From Bdellovibrionota bacterium (GTDB taxonomy: Bacteria; Bdellovibrionota_C; UBA2361; JAFLCA01): a DNA stretch of 64,000 nucleotides. This document shows, piece by piece, positions 52,970 to 64,000 of the stretch. The stretch spans positions 2,155,971-2,219,970 of the forward strand of contig CP129486.1 in assembly GCA_030584005.1 (NCBI GenBank), read 5' to 3'. The translations under genes were made by a program, and so were the position numbers. The notes under the pieces are model-generated. The model did not search any database. It saw only the letters and a list, made by a program, of their open reading frames with translations, and was not told where the DNA came from. Numbering within the stretch: the first letter of the stretch is position 1; each line of letters starts with the position of its first letter.

Positions 52970-53746
52970 TCACTGCGCTTTCATGGCGCCCTTCGGATCC
53001 ATTACCCGGGCCGCCGTTGCTCTTATGAAGTCCCTATTCATCATGCTGATGTATTTTATACTAATCCCCTTCGGACAGGCTTCCTGACACTCTCCATGGT
53101 TGGTGCAGGATCCGAACAACTCTTTGTCCATCTGATCGACCATTCTAAGCACACGATCATATCGCTCTGGCTGCCCTTGCGCCAGCAACCCGAGATGAGA
53201 GATCTTGGCCGCGGTAAACAATGCAGCAGAACCGTTGGGACAAGCCGCCACACAGGCGCCGCAGCCGATGCAGGTTGCCGCATCCATGGCCGTATCAATC
53301 ACCTCTTTGCCAATTGGAACGGAATTGGCCTCCGGGGCCGACCCTGTATTTACCGAGATATATCCTCCGGACTGAATGATGCGATCGAATGAGGATCGAT
53401 CGACTACCAGATCCTTCACCACCGGGAACGCCGCTGCGCGCCACGGTTCGACATACACTGTCGCGCCATCCTCGAAGTTTCGCATGTGCAGCTGGCAGGT
53501 GGTGTGGAGCTTCTTGGGCCCGTGAGGACGTCCATTTATAACCATCGAACAGCAGCCACAGATACCCTCTCGGCAATCGTGCTCGAATTCTATCGGCTCC
53601 TCGCCCTTTAGTATCAGCTGTTCATTCAGCAGATCGAGCACCTCGAGAAACGAGGAGTCGGGGCTTACCTCTTGCATATCATAACGGCGAAACTCCCCCT
53701 CCTGCGCCGCACTCTTTTGACGCCACACATAGAGCGTTAGCTTCAT
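52970..53746 (-). CDS. sdhB: Succinate dehydrogenase / fumarate reductase iron-sulfur subunit
   Basis: 258 residues. The [2Fe-2S] ligands are in [15 protein letters not shown]. The C-terminal ferredoxin-like domain has [14 protein letters not shown] and [15 protein letters not shown] for the [4Fe-4S] and [3Fe-4S] clusters. It relays electrons from SdhA to the membrane subunit. The wording of these motifs matches the B. subtilis/epsilon-delta type complexes that reduce menaquinone, in line with mqnA and mqnE. It follows sdhA by 15 nt. Confidence 0.93.
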   Translation of the reverse strand: MKLTLYVWRQKSAAQEGEFRRYDMQEVSPDSSFLEVLDLLNEQLILKGEEPIEFEHDCREGICGCCSMVINGRPHGPKKLHTTCQLHMRNFEDGATVYVEPWRAAAFPVVKDLVVDRSSFDRIIQSGGYISVNTGSAPEANSVPIGKEVIDTAMDAATCIGCGACVAACPNGSAALFTAAKISHLGLLAQGQPERYDRVLRMVDQMDKELFGSCTNHGECQEACPKGISIKYISMMNRDFIRATAARVMDPKGAMKAQ

Positions 53747-53761
53747 ACTCTACCTCTTGGA

Positions 53762-55690
53762 CTACTTATAACTTCGTTGCGCCAGATGCACATTCTCGAA
53801 GGTCAAAGGTTCTTTAGTGAGGTCATGCGTAAGCCTTCCCCCTTCAGTGCCGCGCAGTCCCCACACCGCCGCATAACAGTACTCATTATCGTTTCTAAGC
53901 GCCTCTCCATCGGGGGTCTGATACTCCTCGCGGAAGTGTCCGCCGCACGACTCATTGCGCTCCAATGCGTCTATGCACATCAGTTCGGCAAACTCAAGAA
54001 AATCGGCCAGCCTGCCGGCCTTCTCGACACACTGATTCAGCTCCTCTCCGCTGCCGGTTACTCGAACTTCACGCCAAAAACGCTCGGCGATCGCGGGAAT
54101 CTTTTGCAGCGCTTCGCGCAGCCCTGCTGCATTCCTCGACATACCGCATTTATCCCACATCAGCCTGCCCAGCTCTCTGTGAATTGAATCGACCGTGCGG
54201 TTTCCATTGAGCGAAACTAGTTTCTTGATGCGGTCCCCCACCTCGCGCTCAAGCGAAGCGACCGCCGCATGATCCGAACCAAGGCCGGAGGGGCCGCTGC
54301 GTGCCAGATAATCACCAATCGTGTAAGGCACCACAAAATAACCGTCGGCGAGCCCCTGCATCAAAGCGCTCGCGCCTAAACGATTCGCCCCATGGTCTGA
54401 AAAGTTTGCCTCGCCCGCGGCAAATAAACCGGGAATCGTGGTCATGAGATTATAATCCACCCACAGGCCGCCCATGGTGTAATGCGGGGCCGGATAAATG
54501 CGCATTGGCTCCGTATAGGGGTCCTCGCCGGTGATACTCTCGTACATTTCAAACAAATTTCCGTAGCGCTCTTCGATCACCTTGCGACCAAGACGCTTAA
54601 TCGAGTCAGCGAAATCAAGATACACGCCGAGGCCCCCGGGCCCTACACCGAAACCAGCATCACAACGCTCCTTGGCAGCTCTCGATGCTATATCGCGCGG
54701 AGAAAGATTGCCGAAGCTGGGATAGCGCCGCTCCAGATAATAGTCGCGCTCGCTCTCGGGGATATCGGAGGGGTGGCGCTTATCCCCTGCCTGCTTGGGA
54801 ACCCAGATACGGCCGTCATTGCGCAGCGACTCGCTCATTAAGGTAAGTTTTGATTGATGCTCTCCCGACGACGGTATGCAGGTGGGATGAATCTGCGTGA
54901 AGCACGGATTTGCAAACCCCGCACCGCGACGATAAGCGCGCCAGGTTGCCGTCACATTGCAGCCCTTTGCATTCGTGGAGAGGAAAAATACATTTGAATA
55001 GCCGCCCGTGCACAGCACCACCGCATCGCCCAGGTGGGTAGATATCCTCCCCGTTCTTAGATCCCGCACCACGATGCCGCGCGCCCGCCCATCCACCACC
55101 AGGACATCGAGCATCTCGGTGGCGGTGTGCATGCTCACCGTCTTCTGTGCAATCTGACGGGAGAGCGCTGAGTATGCCCCGAGCAGCAGCTGCTGCCCGG
55201 TCTGCCCTCGCGCGTAGAAGGTTCTCGACACCTGTGCGCCTCCGAAGGATCTGTTCGCGAGCAGCCCCCCGTACTCACGAGCAAAGGGCACCCCCTGGGC
55301 TACACACTGATCGATTATATTGACGCTCAGCTCTGCCAGCCGATACACGTTTGATTCGCGCGCTCGAAAGTCACCGCCTTTTATAGTGTCGTAGAAAAGA
55401 CGCCATACGCTGTCGCCATCATTGCGATAATTCTTCGCGGCGTTGATTCCTCCTTGAGCCGCCACGCTATGGGCGCGCCGCGGCGAATCCTGATAGCAGA
55501 AACACCGCACATTGTAGCCAAGTTCTCCCAGTGAGGCGGCGGCAGCCGCGCCCGCTAGGCCGCTGCCTACCACTATCACCGTGTATTTGCGCTTATTGGC
55601 GGGATTCACCAATTTGAGATCGAACTTATGCTTCGACCATTTTCGATCAAGCGGGCCCGAGGGAATCTTTGCATCCAACTGAAACTGCAT
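53762..55690 (-). CDS. sdhA: Succinate dehydrogenase / fumarate reductase flavoprotein subunit
   Basis: 642 residues beginning [12 protein letters not shown]. The FAD site is [22 protein letters not shown], and the FAD-linking His is in [17 protein letters not shown]. Catalytic residues occur in the [15 protein letters not shown] and [14 protein letters not shown] regions. It oxidises succinate on the cytoplasmic side. It starts 7 nt after sdhC and is followed by sdhB. Confidence 0.95.
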   Translation of the reverse strand: MQFQLDAKIPSGPLDRKWSKHKFDLKLVNPANKRKYTVIVVGSGLAGAAAAASLGELGYNVRCFCYQDSPRRAHSVAAQGGINAAKNYRNDGDSVWRLFYDTIKGGDFRARESNVYRLAELSVNIIDQCVAQGVPFAREYGGLLANRSFGGAQVSRTFYARGQTGQQLLLGAYSALSRQIAQKTVSMHTATEMLDVLVVDGRARGIVVRDLRTGRISTHLGDAVVLCTGGYSNVFFLSTNAKGCNVTATWRAYRRGAGFANPCFTQIHPTCIPSSGEHQSKLTLMSESLRNDGRIWVPKQAGDKRHPSDIPESERDYYLERRYPSFGNLSPRDIASRAAKERCDAGFGVGPGGLGVYLDFADSIKRLGRKVIEERYGNLFEMYESITGEDPYTEPMRIYPAPHYTMGGLWVDYNLMTTIPGLFAAGEANFSDHGANRLGASALMQGLADGYFVVPYTIGDYLARSGPSGLGSDHAAVASLEREVGDRIKKLVSLNGNRTVDSIHRELGRLMWDKCGMSRNAAGLREALQKIPAIAERFWREVRVTGSGEELNQCVEKAGRLADFLEFAELMCIDALERNESCGGHFREEYQTPDGEALRNDNEYCYAAVWGLRGTEGGRLTHDLTKEPLTFENVHLAQRSYK

Positions 55691-55697
55691 AGCTGCC

Positions 55698-56438
55698 TCA
55701 ACGCTCCACAATCGCGGCCATCGCCGTCGGCGTATTGTCACCCTCTACCAGCCCAAAATGTGCAGCCAATGGCACGGAACTAAATCCGACGAACAAGATC
55801 ACTGCTACTATCTTGGCGATACATCGAGCACCGTTATTCCAGGCCGGGCTTGTAACACCCATCGTTTGGAACATGCTCCAGACTCCGTGGTAGAGATGCA
55901 AGGCCAGAGCCGCCATGGCAATGACATAGAGCATCGGCACATACCACGGTTGGAACCCGGACATCAGATTCGCAAACACTCGCCCATGCTCAAACCCTTG
56001 GTAGTGAATCGTTCCGGTCGTGAAGTGTAGAATATGCAGTATAATGAAGACAAACAGGAACATGCCGCCATAGCGCATAGAACGTGAGGCCGGTGTGGCC
56101 GATCGGAATGATTGCACAGCATAGCTGCGCGGACGGGCCGCCATGCTCAGACGCGAAAGCTGCACGGCGGAGACAACGTGCAGCAGCACTGCAACAAGCA
56201 GCCCAACCCGCACCATCCAAAGGACTCCGGCATGGCCAAAGAGCTCGCTACCCATGGTGCGCAAGAACGCCGCGTAGTGGTCGAGTTTGTGGGTGCCGGT
56301 CGCTGCATCGATTCCGGCAAAGAACTTGAGGTTCCCTCCCATGTGACCAATTACAAACAGGACTAGAATCAGCCCCGTCACAGCCATCACCACTTTCTTG
56401 CCGACAGTGGTTCTGTAGAAATTACGCACGAGTCCCAT
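55698..56438 (-). CDS. sdhC: Succinate dehydrogenase cytochrome b558 subunit
   Basis: 246 residues with five transmembrane helices, the single-subunit diheme anchor used by Bacteroidetes, Bacillus and delta/epsilon-type complexes. Heme His candidates occur in [51 protein letters not shown] and [18 protein letters not shown]. No sdhD is needed with this type. Lies 21 nt after mdh. Confidence 0.92.
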   Translation of the reverse strand: MGLVRNFYRTTVGKKVVMAVTGLILVLFVIGHMGGNLKFFAGIDAATGTHKLDHYAAFLRTMGSELFGHAGVLWMVRVGLLVAVLLHVVSAVQLSRLSMAARPRSYAVQSFRSATPASRSMRYGGMFLFVFIILHILHFTTGTIHYQGFEHGRVFANLMSGFQPWYVPMLYVIAMAALALHLYHGVWSMFQTMGVTSPAWNNGARCIAKIVAVILFVGFSSVPLAAHFGLVEGDNTPTAMAAIVER

Positions 56439-56459
56439 AGCGGCGCCTCGACATGTCCG

Positions 56460-57389
<930 letters not shown>

Positions 57390-58513
57390 CTACTTCTCCT
57401 GCATACTTGGTGCGGTCGTCGCGGCAGCATCCTCAACTGCGGACTTCTTGCCCCGCGTTTCGTCCCTCATTGCCTCGACGATCCCCAACTGCTCGATAAG
57501 CTGATTGGTGTCCGTGCGCTGCACATCTATCGCCTGTGACTGCTCCCCCATGACGATAAACTTCGATTGGGCTTCAGCAAGCTTTTTGGCAAGCTCAAGC
57601 TTCAAGACCGCAATGCCGCCGCTGCCGGAGAGCGCATCAACCTGTGCCCGTAATCCTTCCACGAGTGCCCGGCCCTCTGCAAGAATCGCGGAAGCCTCAT
57701 TACGCCGCGCCTGTAGGAATCCATCTCCTCTCAGCACGGCCTGGTTCTTATACCCCTCGGCCTCCTGAATCCAGCGGTTAACCTGGGCCTGCATCTCATT
57801 CAGTTCCTGGCTCTTCTTGGCCTGCACCGTTTTGACACGCTGTCTCTCTCTTTCAGTGTTCTCACCCAGACGCTGAATCTCTCGCAGCTTGTCCTGGTAG
57901 CTGGTATCAACCGTGGCGGTATCCCCATCCTTCACAAGTCGCTCGAAGCGGAAATCGTCCAGGTTCACACGAACTACCTTAATTCCGTAGCCTTTGAGGC
58001 GCTCTTCGATCGCTAGCCGCACCTTATCCACGGCGTGATACCTTGCATCTTTGTTCAAAAAATCGGGGGTGCGGAGCTCGTTCATTGCTGTTCTCACTTC
58101 CGCCAGAGTCACTGATCCGACCAGCTCACGCACCTCGATATCGGAGACAGCTACCCCACGAATCAGCTCACGCAGCGTGTCCTCCTTCGGGTCAATCTGA
58201 TAGAGCACGGTAAGGCTCAATGCCACTTCATTGCCGTCCTGTGCCCGCGTATACACCAAACTCCCTTCATCACCGGGGCGTTCCCCCCATGAGATATCCT
58301 GCACTGCTGTGGTAAAGCGATAGATCGTATCGATGGCCGGAAGCACTATGATCGTCTTGCCCGGAGGGATGACCTCCCCCGCGATGCCGCCAAGGAAACG
58401 TGGGGCAACTTTCGGAAACGCACCCCATGCTCGGTGGGCCCCATGGTTTGGCAGCCGCACAATCCAAGCAGCAAGAGCATGACACCAATCAGGCGAAAGG
58501 AGAGATGCCTCAT
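57390..58513 (-). CDS. SPFH/prohibitin-family lipoprotein (HflC-like) with an apparent -1 frame break
   Basis: The coding sequence appears split. A lipoprotein N-terminus (ATG 58513, lipobox LCGC) reads QTMGPTEHGVRFRKLP and then goes out of frame. The long downstream frame, starting GGIAGEVIPPGKTIIV, encodes the SPFH domain and a coiled-coil tail. One extra C in the CCCC run at 58402-58405 (plus-strand GGGG) would join them as RKLPPRFLGGIAGE. This could be a sequencing error or a real mutation. The restored protein would be about 374 residues. SPFH proteins scaffold membranes and regulate FtsH-type proteases. It overlaps the next SPFH gene by 4 nt. Confidence 0.72.
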
Positions 58514-59596
58514 TGTTTGGCCTCCTCCACGCCGAAACGCTTCATCCAAGCCTTCAGATCATACGGATCAACCCCTGAGATTACGCCGCCCTGCAACGTT
58601 CCCAACAAGGGCGCGAGTTCCCTCGCCACATAGGTCGACGACGCGGCGCTCTGCGCGAATACTTCCGCCTTCAGACGATCAACCGCAGCACGCGCTTCGG
58701 CCACCGCCAATTCACCCTGGGCTTTAAGCTCCGCTTCCTTGAGATCTCCCTCTGATCTGAGAATGAGCGCTTTGTTCGTACCCTCCACCCGCAGCGTTTC
58801 AATCTCGGCATCAAGCTTCGCTGCTACGTTCTCCAGACTTGCCTTGGCTTCGGCAAGCGTGCTCGCCGCGGCATTGAGGCGCTCGTCAATTTCTTGCAGG
58901 TTCTTTTCGAAGATGGCCTCATCGATACGCTTCGAGCGATAGGTAAAGCGACGCAGCAGAACTGCTTCTACCCTAATACCCAACGGGGCGAGCCGGACTC
59001 GCGCGTTCTTAAACGCAAGCTCTTCCAGCGGTCGCCTTTCCTTGGGGTCGTAAAAATTAGCGGCAGAAAGCCGGCCCAGAGCGCGCTTCAGCTCGTCGTC
59101 GACAACGCTCCGAATACGCTGGTCCCAACGCTCCGGCGAAAGCCCCACGTTATTGATTAAGTCGACTGGGCCGCCATGAACGAGGCCGAGATCCTTATCC
59201 TCACCAGCGTGGAGAAACAACCGATTGAGTACGGTAAAATCCGTATCGACCGTGGCTCCATCTTGAGTCTGAATCTCTATCGGAGCGAGGAAGGTCCCTC
59301 GTCGCCGACGGGGTAAAGTCCTTCTTGAGACTCTCTGAATGCAGGTTGAGGATCCGTAGGGTGGCCGGAAACACATGCACTTTGGAGTATGTCGGGAGTG
59401 ACCAGTGGTAGCCTGGGGCAAGCGCCCGCTCGGAGAAGCCCTGGGCCGGCCCAAACATGACTTGCCGTATTCCCATGGAACCAGCACCAACCACAGTTCC
59501 GAAGATGAAGGCCGCAATCACCACGGCGAGCACCACCAGCGCGGGTACAATCATCCACTGCGCCGCGCCAGCCTGCGGTCGGCCCACACTCCACAT
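58510..59596 (-). CDS. SPFH/prohibitin-family membrane protein (HflK-like) with an apparent frame break
   Basis: The N-terminal part starts at ATG 59596, with AGGAAG 7 nt upstream. It has a transmembrane helix (IVPALVVLAVVIAAFIFGTVVG) and FGPAQGFSERALAPGYHWSLP, then leaves frame near 59290-59316. The rest, from GTFLAPIEIQTQDGATVDTDF to GVEEAKQ, is in the +1 frame. Removing one base (for example from the GGGG at 59310-59313) restores one SPFH protein of about 361 residues with a long coiled coil. It forms a pair with the following HflC-like gene. Confidence 0.7.
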
Positions 59597-59783
59597 GGAT
59601 GATCTTCCTGGATCACGTAGCATAACAGCGATGGCTCACAGCTTTTGCGAGGGCGTTGGATGGATCCCTCGCAGTTCGCCTTATGATTGATTCATGCCCC
59701 TAAGGCGCGATCAATATAGCGCTTGTTGGTTGCAGCCGAAATGGTGATTGGTGCTTTTGTGGGCGAACTTGCTGTAGGCGGCG

Positions 59784-60830
59784 TTAGCTTTGCGCAGAAA
59801 GGAGCGCGAGCTGCGCGAGTCGCTCCGAGAGTTTCATGAATGTTTCGGGGTTCCTTGGCTTTCCGCCTACCCATACTTCATAGTGCAGGTGCGGGCCCGT
59901 GGACCGGCCCGACGAGCCAACTAAACCCACCATCTCCCCGCGACACACCCTATCGCCTTCATTGACCAACGCGCGTGACAGGTGGGCATACCGTGTCATG
60001 ATGCCGTTCTCGTGCACTATATCAACGGCCAACCCATAGGTGCCGGTACGCCGTACAGAGTGAACGTACCCCTCTGCGGTCGCGGTCACCTCACTGCCCA
60101 TGGGCAGCGCTAGATCCACTCCTTGGTGTATACTAGGGCGGCCGGTGAATGGAGAGATACGGTAGCCATAACCCGAGTTGATATAACCGGGTCCAGGCAG
60201 CCCAATCGGCAATGACTTGAGGGCCTCAATCAGTTGATCGAGGTGATCGACCAGCGACCCATCCTGTTCACTACTCATCTCATCAAGAAGTTCACTATCG
60301 CGTTCGATCTCAGCACCACCTATACCGGGGCGCAAACATGCCGGCTGCGAAGGATCGCTCTCGCAATCGAGCTCGGCGCCTCCCAACCCATCGCTGTTCT
60401 TAGCATCCTGTTTCTGCAACGGTGCGGCCTTGATATTACGCTTCACCGCACCCAAGACCCCCGCCGAGTCGAGAATCCATGCCAGCTCCTCGACACGTTG
60501 ACGCACATTTTGCTCATAGGTCAGAACCTTGTGATTCAGCCCCTGAAGGCTCTTCACCTCGTTCTGCAGGGACTCATTCGAGCGGGCAAGATTCTCCTTC
60601 TCCTTAAGGAGGTGCGACATCGTGAAATGAAGCTTAGCTCGCTGCAGCTGTACGCGGGTGTAGTCTCCGGCCACAAACATGAATGAAATTGCCACGATGA
60701 AGGCAAGGGAGAGAATGCAGGCGACGCGCTTCCCGGAGCAGCGCACCTTGTGGACTCGCCCATCAACCGGCGGAACGATCCAAACACAGAAGTCTTTATT
60801 TAGTTCAAACGACTTGAACAACTTGAGCAT
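59784..60830 (-). CDS. M23-family metallopeptidase
   Basis: 348 residues. A transmembrane helix (VACILSLAFIVAISFMFVAG) precedes a coiled coil (LKEKENLARSNESLQNEVKSL), a linker with two Cys, and a C-terminal LytM domain: GVDLALPMGSEVTATAEGYV, then HENGIMTRYAHLS and GPHLHYEVW, which carries the H-x-H zinc site. Such proteins cleave peptidoglycan cross-links or activate amidases in the periplasm. The degree of catalytic activity cannot be judged from sequence, though the zinc motif is intact. Confidence 0.9.
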   Translation of the reverse strand: MLKLFKSFELNKDFCVWIVPPVDGRVHKVRCSGKRVACILSLAFIVAISFMFVAGDYTRVQLQRAKLHFTMSHLLKEKENLARSNESLQNEVKSLQGLNHKVLTYEQNVRQRVEELAWILDSAGVLGAVKRNIKAAPLQKQDAKNSDGLGGAELDCESDPSQPACLRPGIGGAEIERDSELLDEMSSEQDGSLVDHLDQLIEALKSLPIGLPGPGYINSGYGYRISPFTGRPSIHQGVDLALPMGSEVTATAEGYVHSVRRTGTYGLAVDIVHENGIMTRYAHLSRALVNEGDRVCRGEMVGLVGSSGRSTGPHLHYEVWVGGKPRNPETFMKLSERLAQLALLSAQS

Positions 60831-61110
60831 GGTTTAAGCTCTTTAAATCAATTCGGCCAGGATGTCCACCCCGAACCTGCAACGTCCCACTCTATGGCGC
60901 TGTTCATCCAAACCCTCGCTCGCACTTTTGGCACAGGTGAGCGCGAGGGAACCGCCTGCCCAGCAAAATCTGCTGTGGCAGCAGCTGACTAAGGACCCTG
61001 GGGGAGCCAGACAGTACAAAAATCCCCCTGCTTGGGTCAACGCCGCCGGAGCTAAATACCGAAGCACCGTTTAAAATCAGTAAACGCCGTTCTAAAACGA
61101 CAGACTTTAC

Positions 61111-62763
61111 CTACTCGATTTTAGATGTGAGCAACTCGCGCGCGGACTCCCGAGATGCAGGGGTCACTTCGTAACCCGCTAACATTCTTGCAATTTCTTC
61201 AATTCTTGCACTGTCAGAAAGACGCTCTATTTGGCTGCTGACCCTGTCCTTGCCCCCTTTGGTGACTAGAAAGTGCTGATCAGCTAAAGAGGCCACCTGT
61301 GGCAAATGGGTGATGCAAATCACCTGTGACAGCTTGGCCAGCTCCCGTAACTTCTGCCCTAAGGCCCTCGCCACACGACCTGATACACCGCTATCCACTT
61401 CATCGAATACCAGCACATTGATGCCCGAACGTTCCCGCAACAACTTCTTGAGCACTAGGGTAACCCGCGCCAGTTCACCTCCAGAGGCGATGAGCTTGAG
61501 CGGTTTGAGTGTTTCCCCCTTATTCGTGGCGATGAGGAACTCAATGCTCTCGGCCCCATGCGGCCCATACTCCGCAAGCTCTAAAGATACTTCTATCTCG
61601 GCATGCGGCATGGCGAGATCTTTGAGTTCAGCTCTTACGGCCTTGGCCAGCGTGACACCGGCCTTTCGGCGGGATTCCGACAGCGCGCGCGCAGCGCTCT
61701 CCAGTGCGGCGCGCCATTTCTCCTCAGCTCGCTCTAACTCGGTCAGTTGCTCGGTGCCGCCAAGGCCATCCAGCTCCTGCCTGGCATTCTGCAAGACATC
61801 TTCCAATCCGGCATCATCGCACTTAAATTTGCGCTCAAGTCTTGCCAGCTCTGCGAGCCGCTCCCGCAATGCCTCTAAACTCTCTTCATCAACACAGACC
61901 GAGGAGAGCCGGCGCGTTAGATCACTCTCAAGCTCCCGTAACTCGGTGCATAGATCACGGCAGCGGCCTTCGAACTCCGTAAACTCCTCATTGATGCGCC
62001 GCAGCTCATGCAATCCATTCTGCACATTTCTCAGCCCTGCCCAAAGCGTTGCGTCCGCGCCAAGCTCAGCCAGCAATTGCTGTCCTATCCTCAACACGTT
62101 CTCTGCCCCCGCATGCCGGCGAATCTCTCGTTCAAGTTCTGCCCGCATGCCCGCCCTTGGCTTTACGCCGCCGATCTCCTTGACGATCTCCTCAAGCTCT
62201 TCCCTCCGCTTATCGGCGCTGGCCATAGCACCGCGCAGGGTCGTGATCCTGTTTGACACCTCTCTCCAGCGTGCATAGGCCTCCTCGTAACGAGCTCGTT
62301 CCAATGTATTGCCGGCGTAGTCATCAAGCAGCTCACGGTGATACTCTCTTTCAAGAAGCCTGGCCTGAGAATTTTGGCCACACAAATTAATGATCCGCGA
62401 GGTGACATCCTCAAGCACCTTCACTGTTGCCAAATTCCCATTCAGCAACACTCGCGATTTCCCATTCCTGGAGACACTCCGAGATACGAGGAGTTCGTCA
62501 CCTTCCGCCACAATATCGGGAAGCGACTGACGCACCGGGACAGGGAGCGACGAAAGATCAAAAACTGCCTGCACGTCGAGGCTTTCCGCCCCACTTCGTA
62601 TTAAATGCTCACTGGCGCGCCGTCCAATTACCAGCTCAATCGCCTGCAGCACCACCGACTTACCTGCGCCGGTTTCTCCAGTGATCGCGCTAAAGCCCTC
62701 GGCAAATTCAATGTCGACCTTCTCAATGACAGCCAAGTTTCGAATTGAGAGCGCTCTTAACAT
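61111..62763 (-). CDS. recN: DNA repair protein RecN
   Basis: 550 residues, full length. SMC-like layout: Walker A GETGAGKSVVLQAI near residue 30, LINLCGQNSQARLLE, a long coiled coil, and the C-terminal Walker B half with LIASGGELARVTLVLKKLL and VLVFDEVDSGVSG. It helps hold and process DNA ends in double-strand-break repair. It follows nadK by 6 nt, a frequent gene pair in bacteria. Confidence 0.95.
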   Translation of the reverse strand: MLRALSIRNLAVIEKVDIEFAEGFSAITGETGAGKSVVLQAIELVIGRRASEHLIRSGAESLDVQAVFDLSSLPVPVRQSLPDIVAEGDELLVSRSVSRNGKSRVLLNGNLATVKVLEDVTSRIINLCGQNSQARLLEREYHRELLDDYAGNTLERARYEEAYARWREVSNRITTLRGAMASADKRREELEEIVKEIGGVKPRAGMRAELEREIRRHAGAENVLRIGQQLLAELGADATLWAGLRNVQNGLHELRRINEEFTEFEGRCRDLCTELRELESDLTRRLSSVCVDEESLEALRERLAELARLERKFKCDDAGLEDVLQNARQELDGLGGTEQLTELERAEEKWRAALESAARALSESRRKAGVTLAKAVRAELKDLAMPHAEIEVSLELAEYGPHGAESIEFLIATNKGETLKPLKLIASGGELARVTLVLKKLLRERSGINVLVFDEVDSGVSGRVARALGQKLRELAKLSQVICITHLPQVASLADQHFLVTKGGKDRVSSQIERLSDSARIEEIARMLAGYEVTPASRESARELLTSKIE

Positions 62764-63601
62764 ACAGCCTCATTCGTTCTTGTTGGGCACACCCCAATTC
62801 AGCTTGGTGCGTAAGATCTCAAAGTAACTGCGGGTTGGCGCCGACAATAGCCGCAGACGATGCTTGGCACGTGTGATGCGAATCACATCGCCGGGTTTCA
62901 GTTCGCAGGAGACCTGTCCATCCGCCGTCAAAAACACCAAATCCTCAATGTGCGGCACGACTATCCGTGCTACCGAATCGCTGTCGACGACAAGCGGGCG
63001 GCTGGTAAGCGAGTGGGGGCAGATGGGGGTGAGCATCATCACATTCAATGACGGATCGGCAATCGGTCCACCGCAGGCCAGAGAATACGCGGTCGAGCCT
63101 GTTGGCGTCGCCACAATCATGCCATCAGCACGCAGGCGCATAATTGCTTCATCATCCAGAAAAACATCGAGATCGATCAGCCGTGAACGGGCTCCTTTTT
63201 GCACGACGAAATCGTTCACTGCTTGCGACGAGAAGACCACTTTGCCTTCACGTTCTAGGATTCCAAGCAGCATGGCACGCTCGCGGATATACAGATCTCC
63301 GCGCAACAACCGCTCCAACGTTGCCTGCAGCTCGGTGGGTCTCACCTCGGTGAGAAATCCGAGCACTCCGAAATTAACTCCCAAAAACAAGGGCGCCTTG
63401 CTATCCGAATGACGTGCAACCGAGAGCAGTGTGCCGTCTCCGCCAAGGGTGATAATCAAATCGCAGCGCTGCACTAATTCGGCGCTGCTGCAGCGAGCGG
63501 CCTTAGAGCCAAACAGCTCTGCCGATTCGGATTCAAATAAAACCGTACGTCCCTGCTCATGGGCCCAGTCGACCACCTGAGCGGCGAGAGCGACCGCGGC
63601 C

Positions 63602-64000
<399 letters not shown>

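Noticed and set aside
57390..59596. Programmed frameshifting in the SPFH genes
   Set aside because: No heptanucleotide slippery sequence of the X-XXY-YYZ type or clear downstream pseudoknot was recognised, and the two breaks need shifts of opposite sign. Sequence error or mutation is simpler.
60862..61074. 70-codon plus-strand frame between the M23 peptidase and recN
   Set aside because: No ribosome site or recognisable features. The 280-bp gap probably holds promoter sequence for the minus-strand peptidase gene.
61310..62278. Long plus-strand frame opposite recN
   Set aside because: Ser-rich antisense shadow of recN.

Overview
The window comes from the chromosome of a Gram-negative bacterium. 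It encodes a lipid A-type acyltransferase, an O-antigen ligase/polymerase, a WecA-type sugar-phosphate transferase, lipoproteins and a flagellin. Menaquinone appears to be made by the futalosine route (mqnA, mqnE), and succinate dehydrogenase is the three-subunit type with a single long cytochrome b558 subunit. This combination fits lineages formerly grouped as Deltaproteobacteria (Bdellovibrionota, Desulfobacterota, SAR324 and similar), but nothing in the window fixes the taxon. No rRNA genes, prophage or CRISPR array were seen. The only RNA gene found is a tRNA-Glu.

Layout. Positions 1-5.6 kb: a partial SCP2-domain gene, coaE, and a short surface-polysaccharide block (O-antigen ligase/polymerase, a small secreted protein, a WecA fusion protein, a 68-residue membrane peptide). 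Positions 5.7-18.3 kb: housekeeping genes, namely an M50 protease with CBS domains, an LpxL-like acyltransferase, mqnA, mqnE, a lipoprotein, glutathione peroxidase, tlyA, queG, a Yip1-like protein, tRNA-Glu, a CPA2 antiporter, an M48 protease and two UPF0145 proteins. Positions 18.3-33.4 kb: a large polysaccharide locus with an AsnB-like amidotransferase, four GT4 glycosyltransferases, a MurJ-family flippase, a polytopic membrane protein, a formyltransferase/propeller glycosyltransferase-like protein, three methyltransferases and an SGNH hydrolase. Positions 33.5-36.7 kb: a nucleotidyltransferase pair resembling a toxin-antitoxin module, a lipoprotein, and a cytochrome b5/ferric-reductase pair. 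Positions 36.9-41.7 kb: a compact, same-strand type II fatty-acid-like cluster (enoyl reductase-like SDR, FabA-like and FabZ-like dehydratases, ketosynthase, ACP, acyltransferase, phosphopantetheinyl transferase). Positions 41.6-45.3 kb: an accessory island with an ABC exporter and a REP-associated tyrosine transposase, surrounded by copies of a roughly 58-bp repeat. Positions 45.3-49.4 kb: a methyltransferase-like protein, a P-loop ATPase and an unusual flagellin. Positions 49.5-59.6 kb: a minus-strand energy block, in transcription order two SPFH (HflK/HflC-like) genes, mdh, sdhCAB, a tandem universal stress protein and sucCD. Positions 59.8-64 kb: an M23 peptidase, recN, nadK and a partial gene with a trinucleotide repeat.

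The most unusual item is the flagellin at 47.4-49.3 kb. Its conserved N- and C-terminal filament domains are intact, but the variable centre is replaced by seven FG-GAP/VCBS calcium-type repeats, the number expected for a complete seven-bladed propeller. Other points are the transposase with its repeat family (one copy encodes the C-terminus of the phosphopantetheinyl transferase), a dedicated lipid cluster whose ACP has lost the usual DSL motif, a direct repeat flanking the glutathione peroxidase gene and supplying the tlyA start, a second dispersed inverted-repeat family, a WecA-CapD-like fusion, and single-base frame breaks in both SPFH genes.
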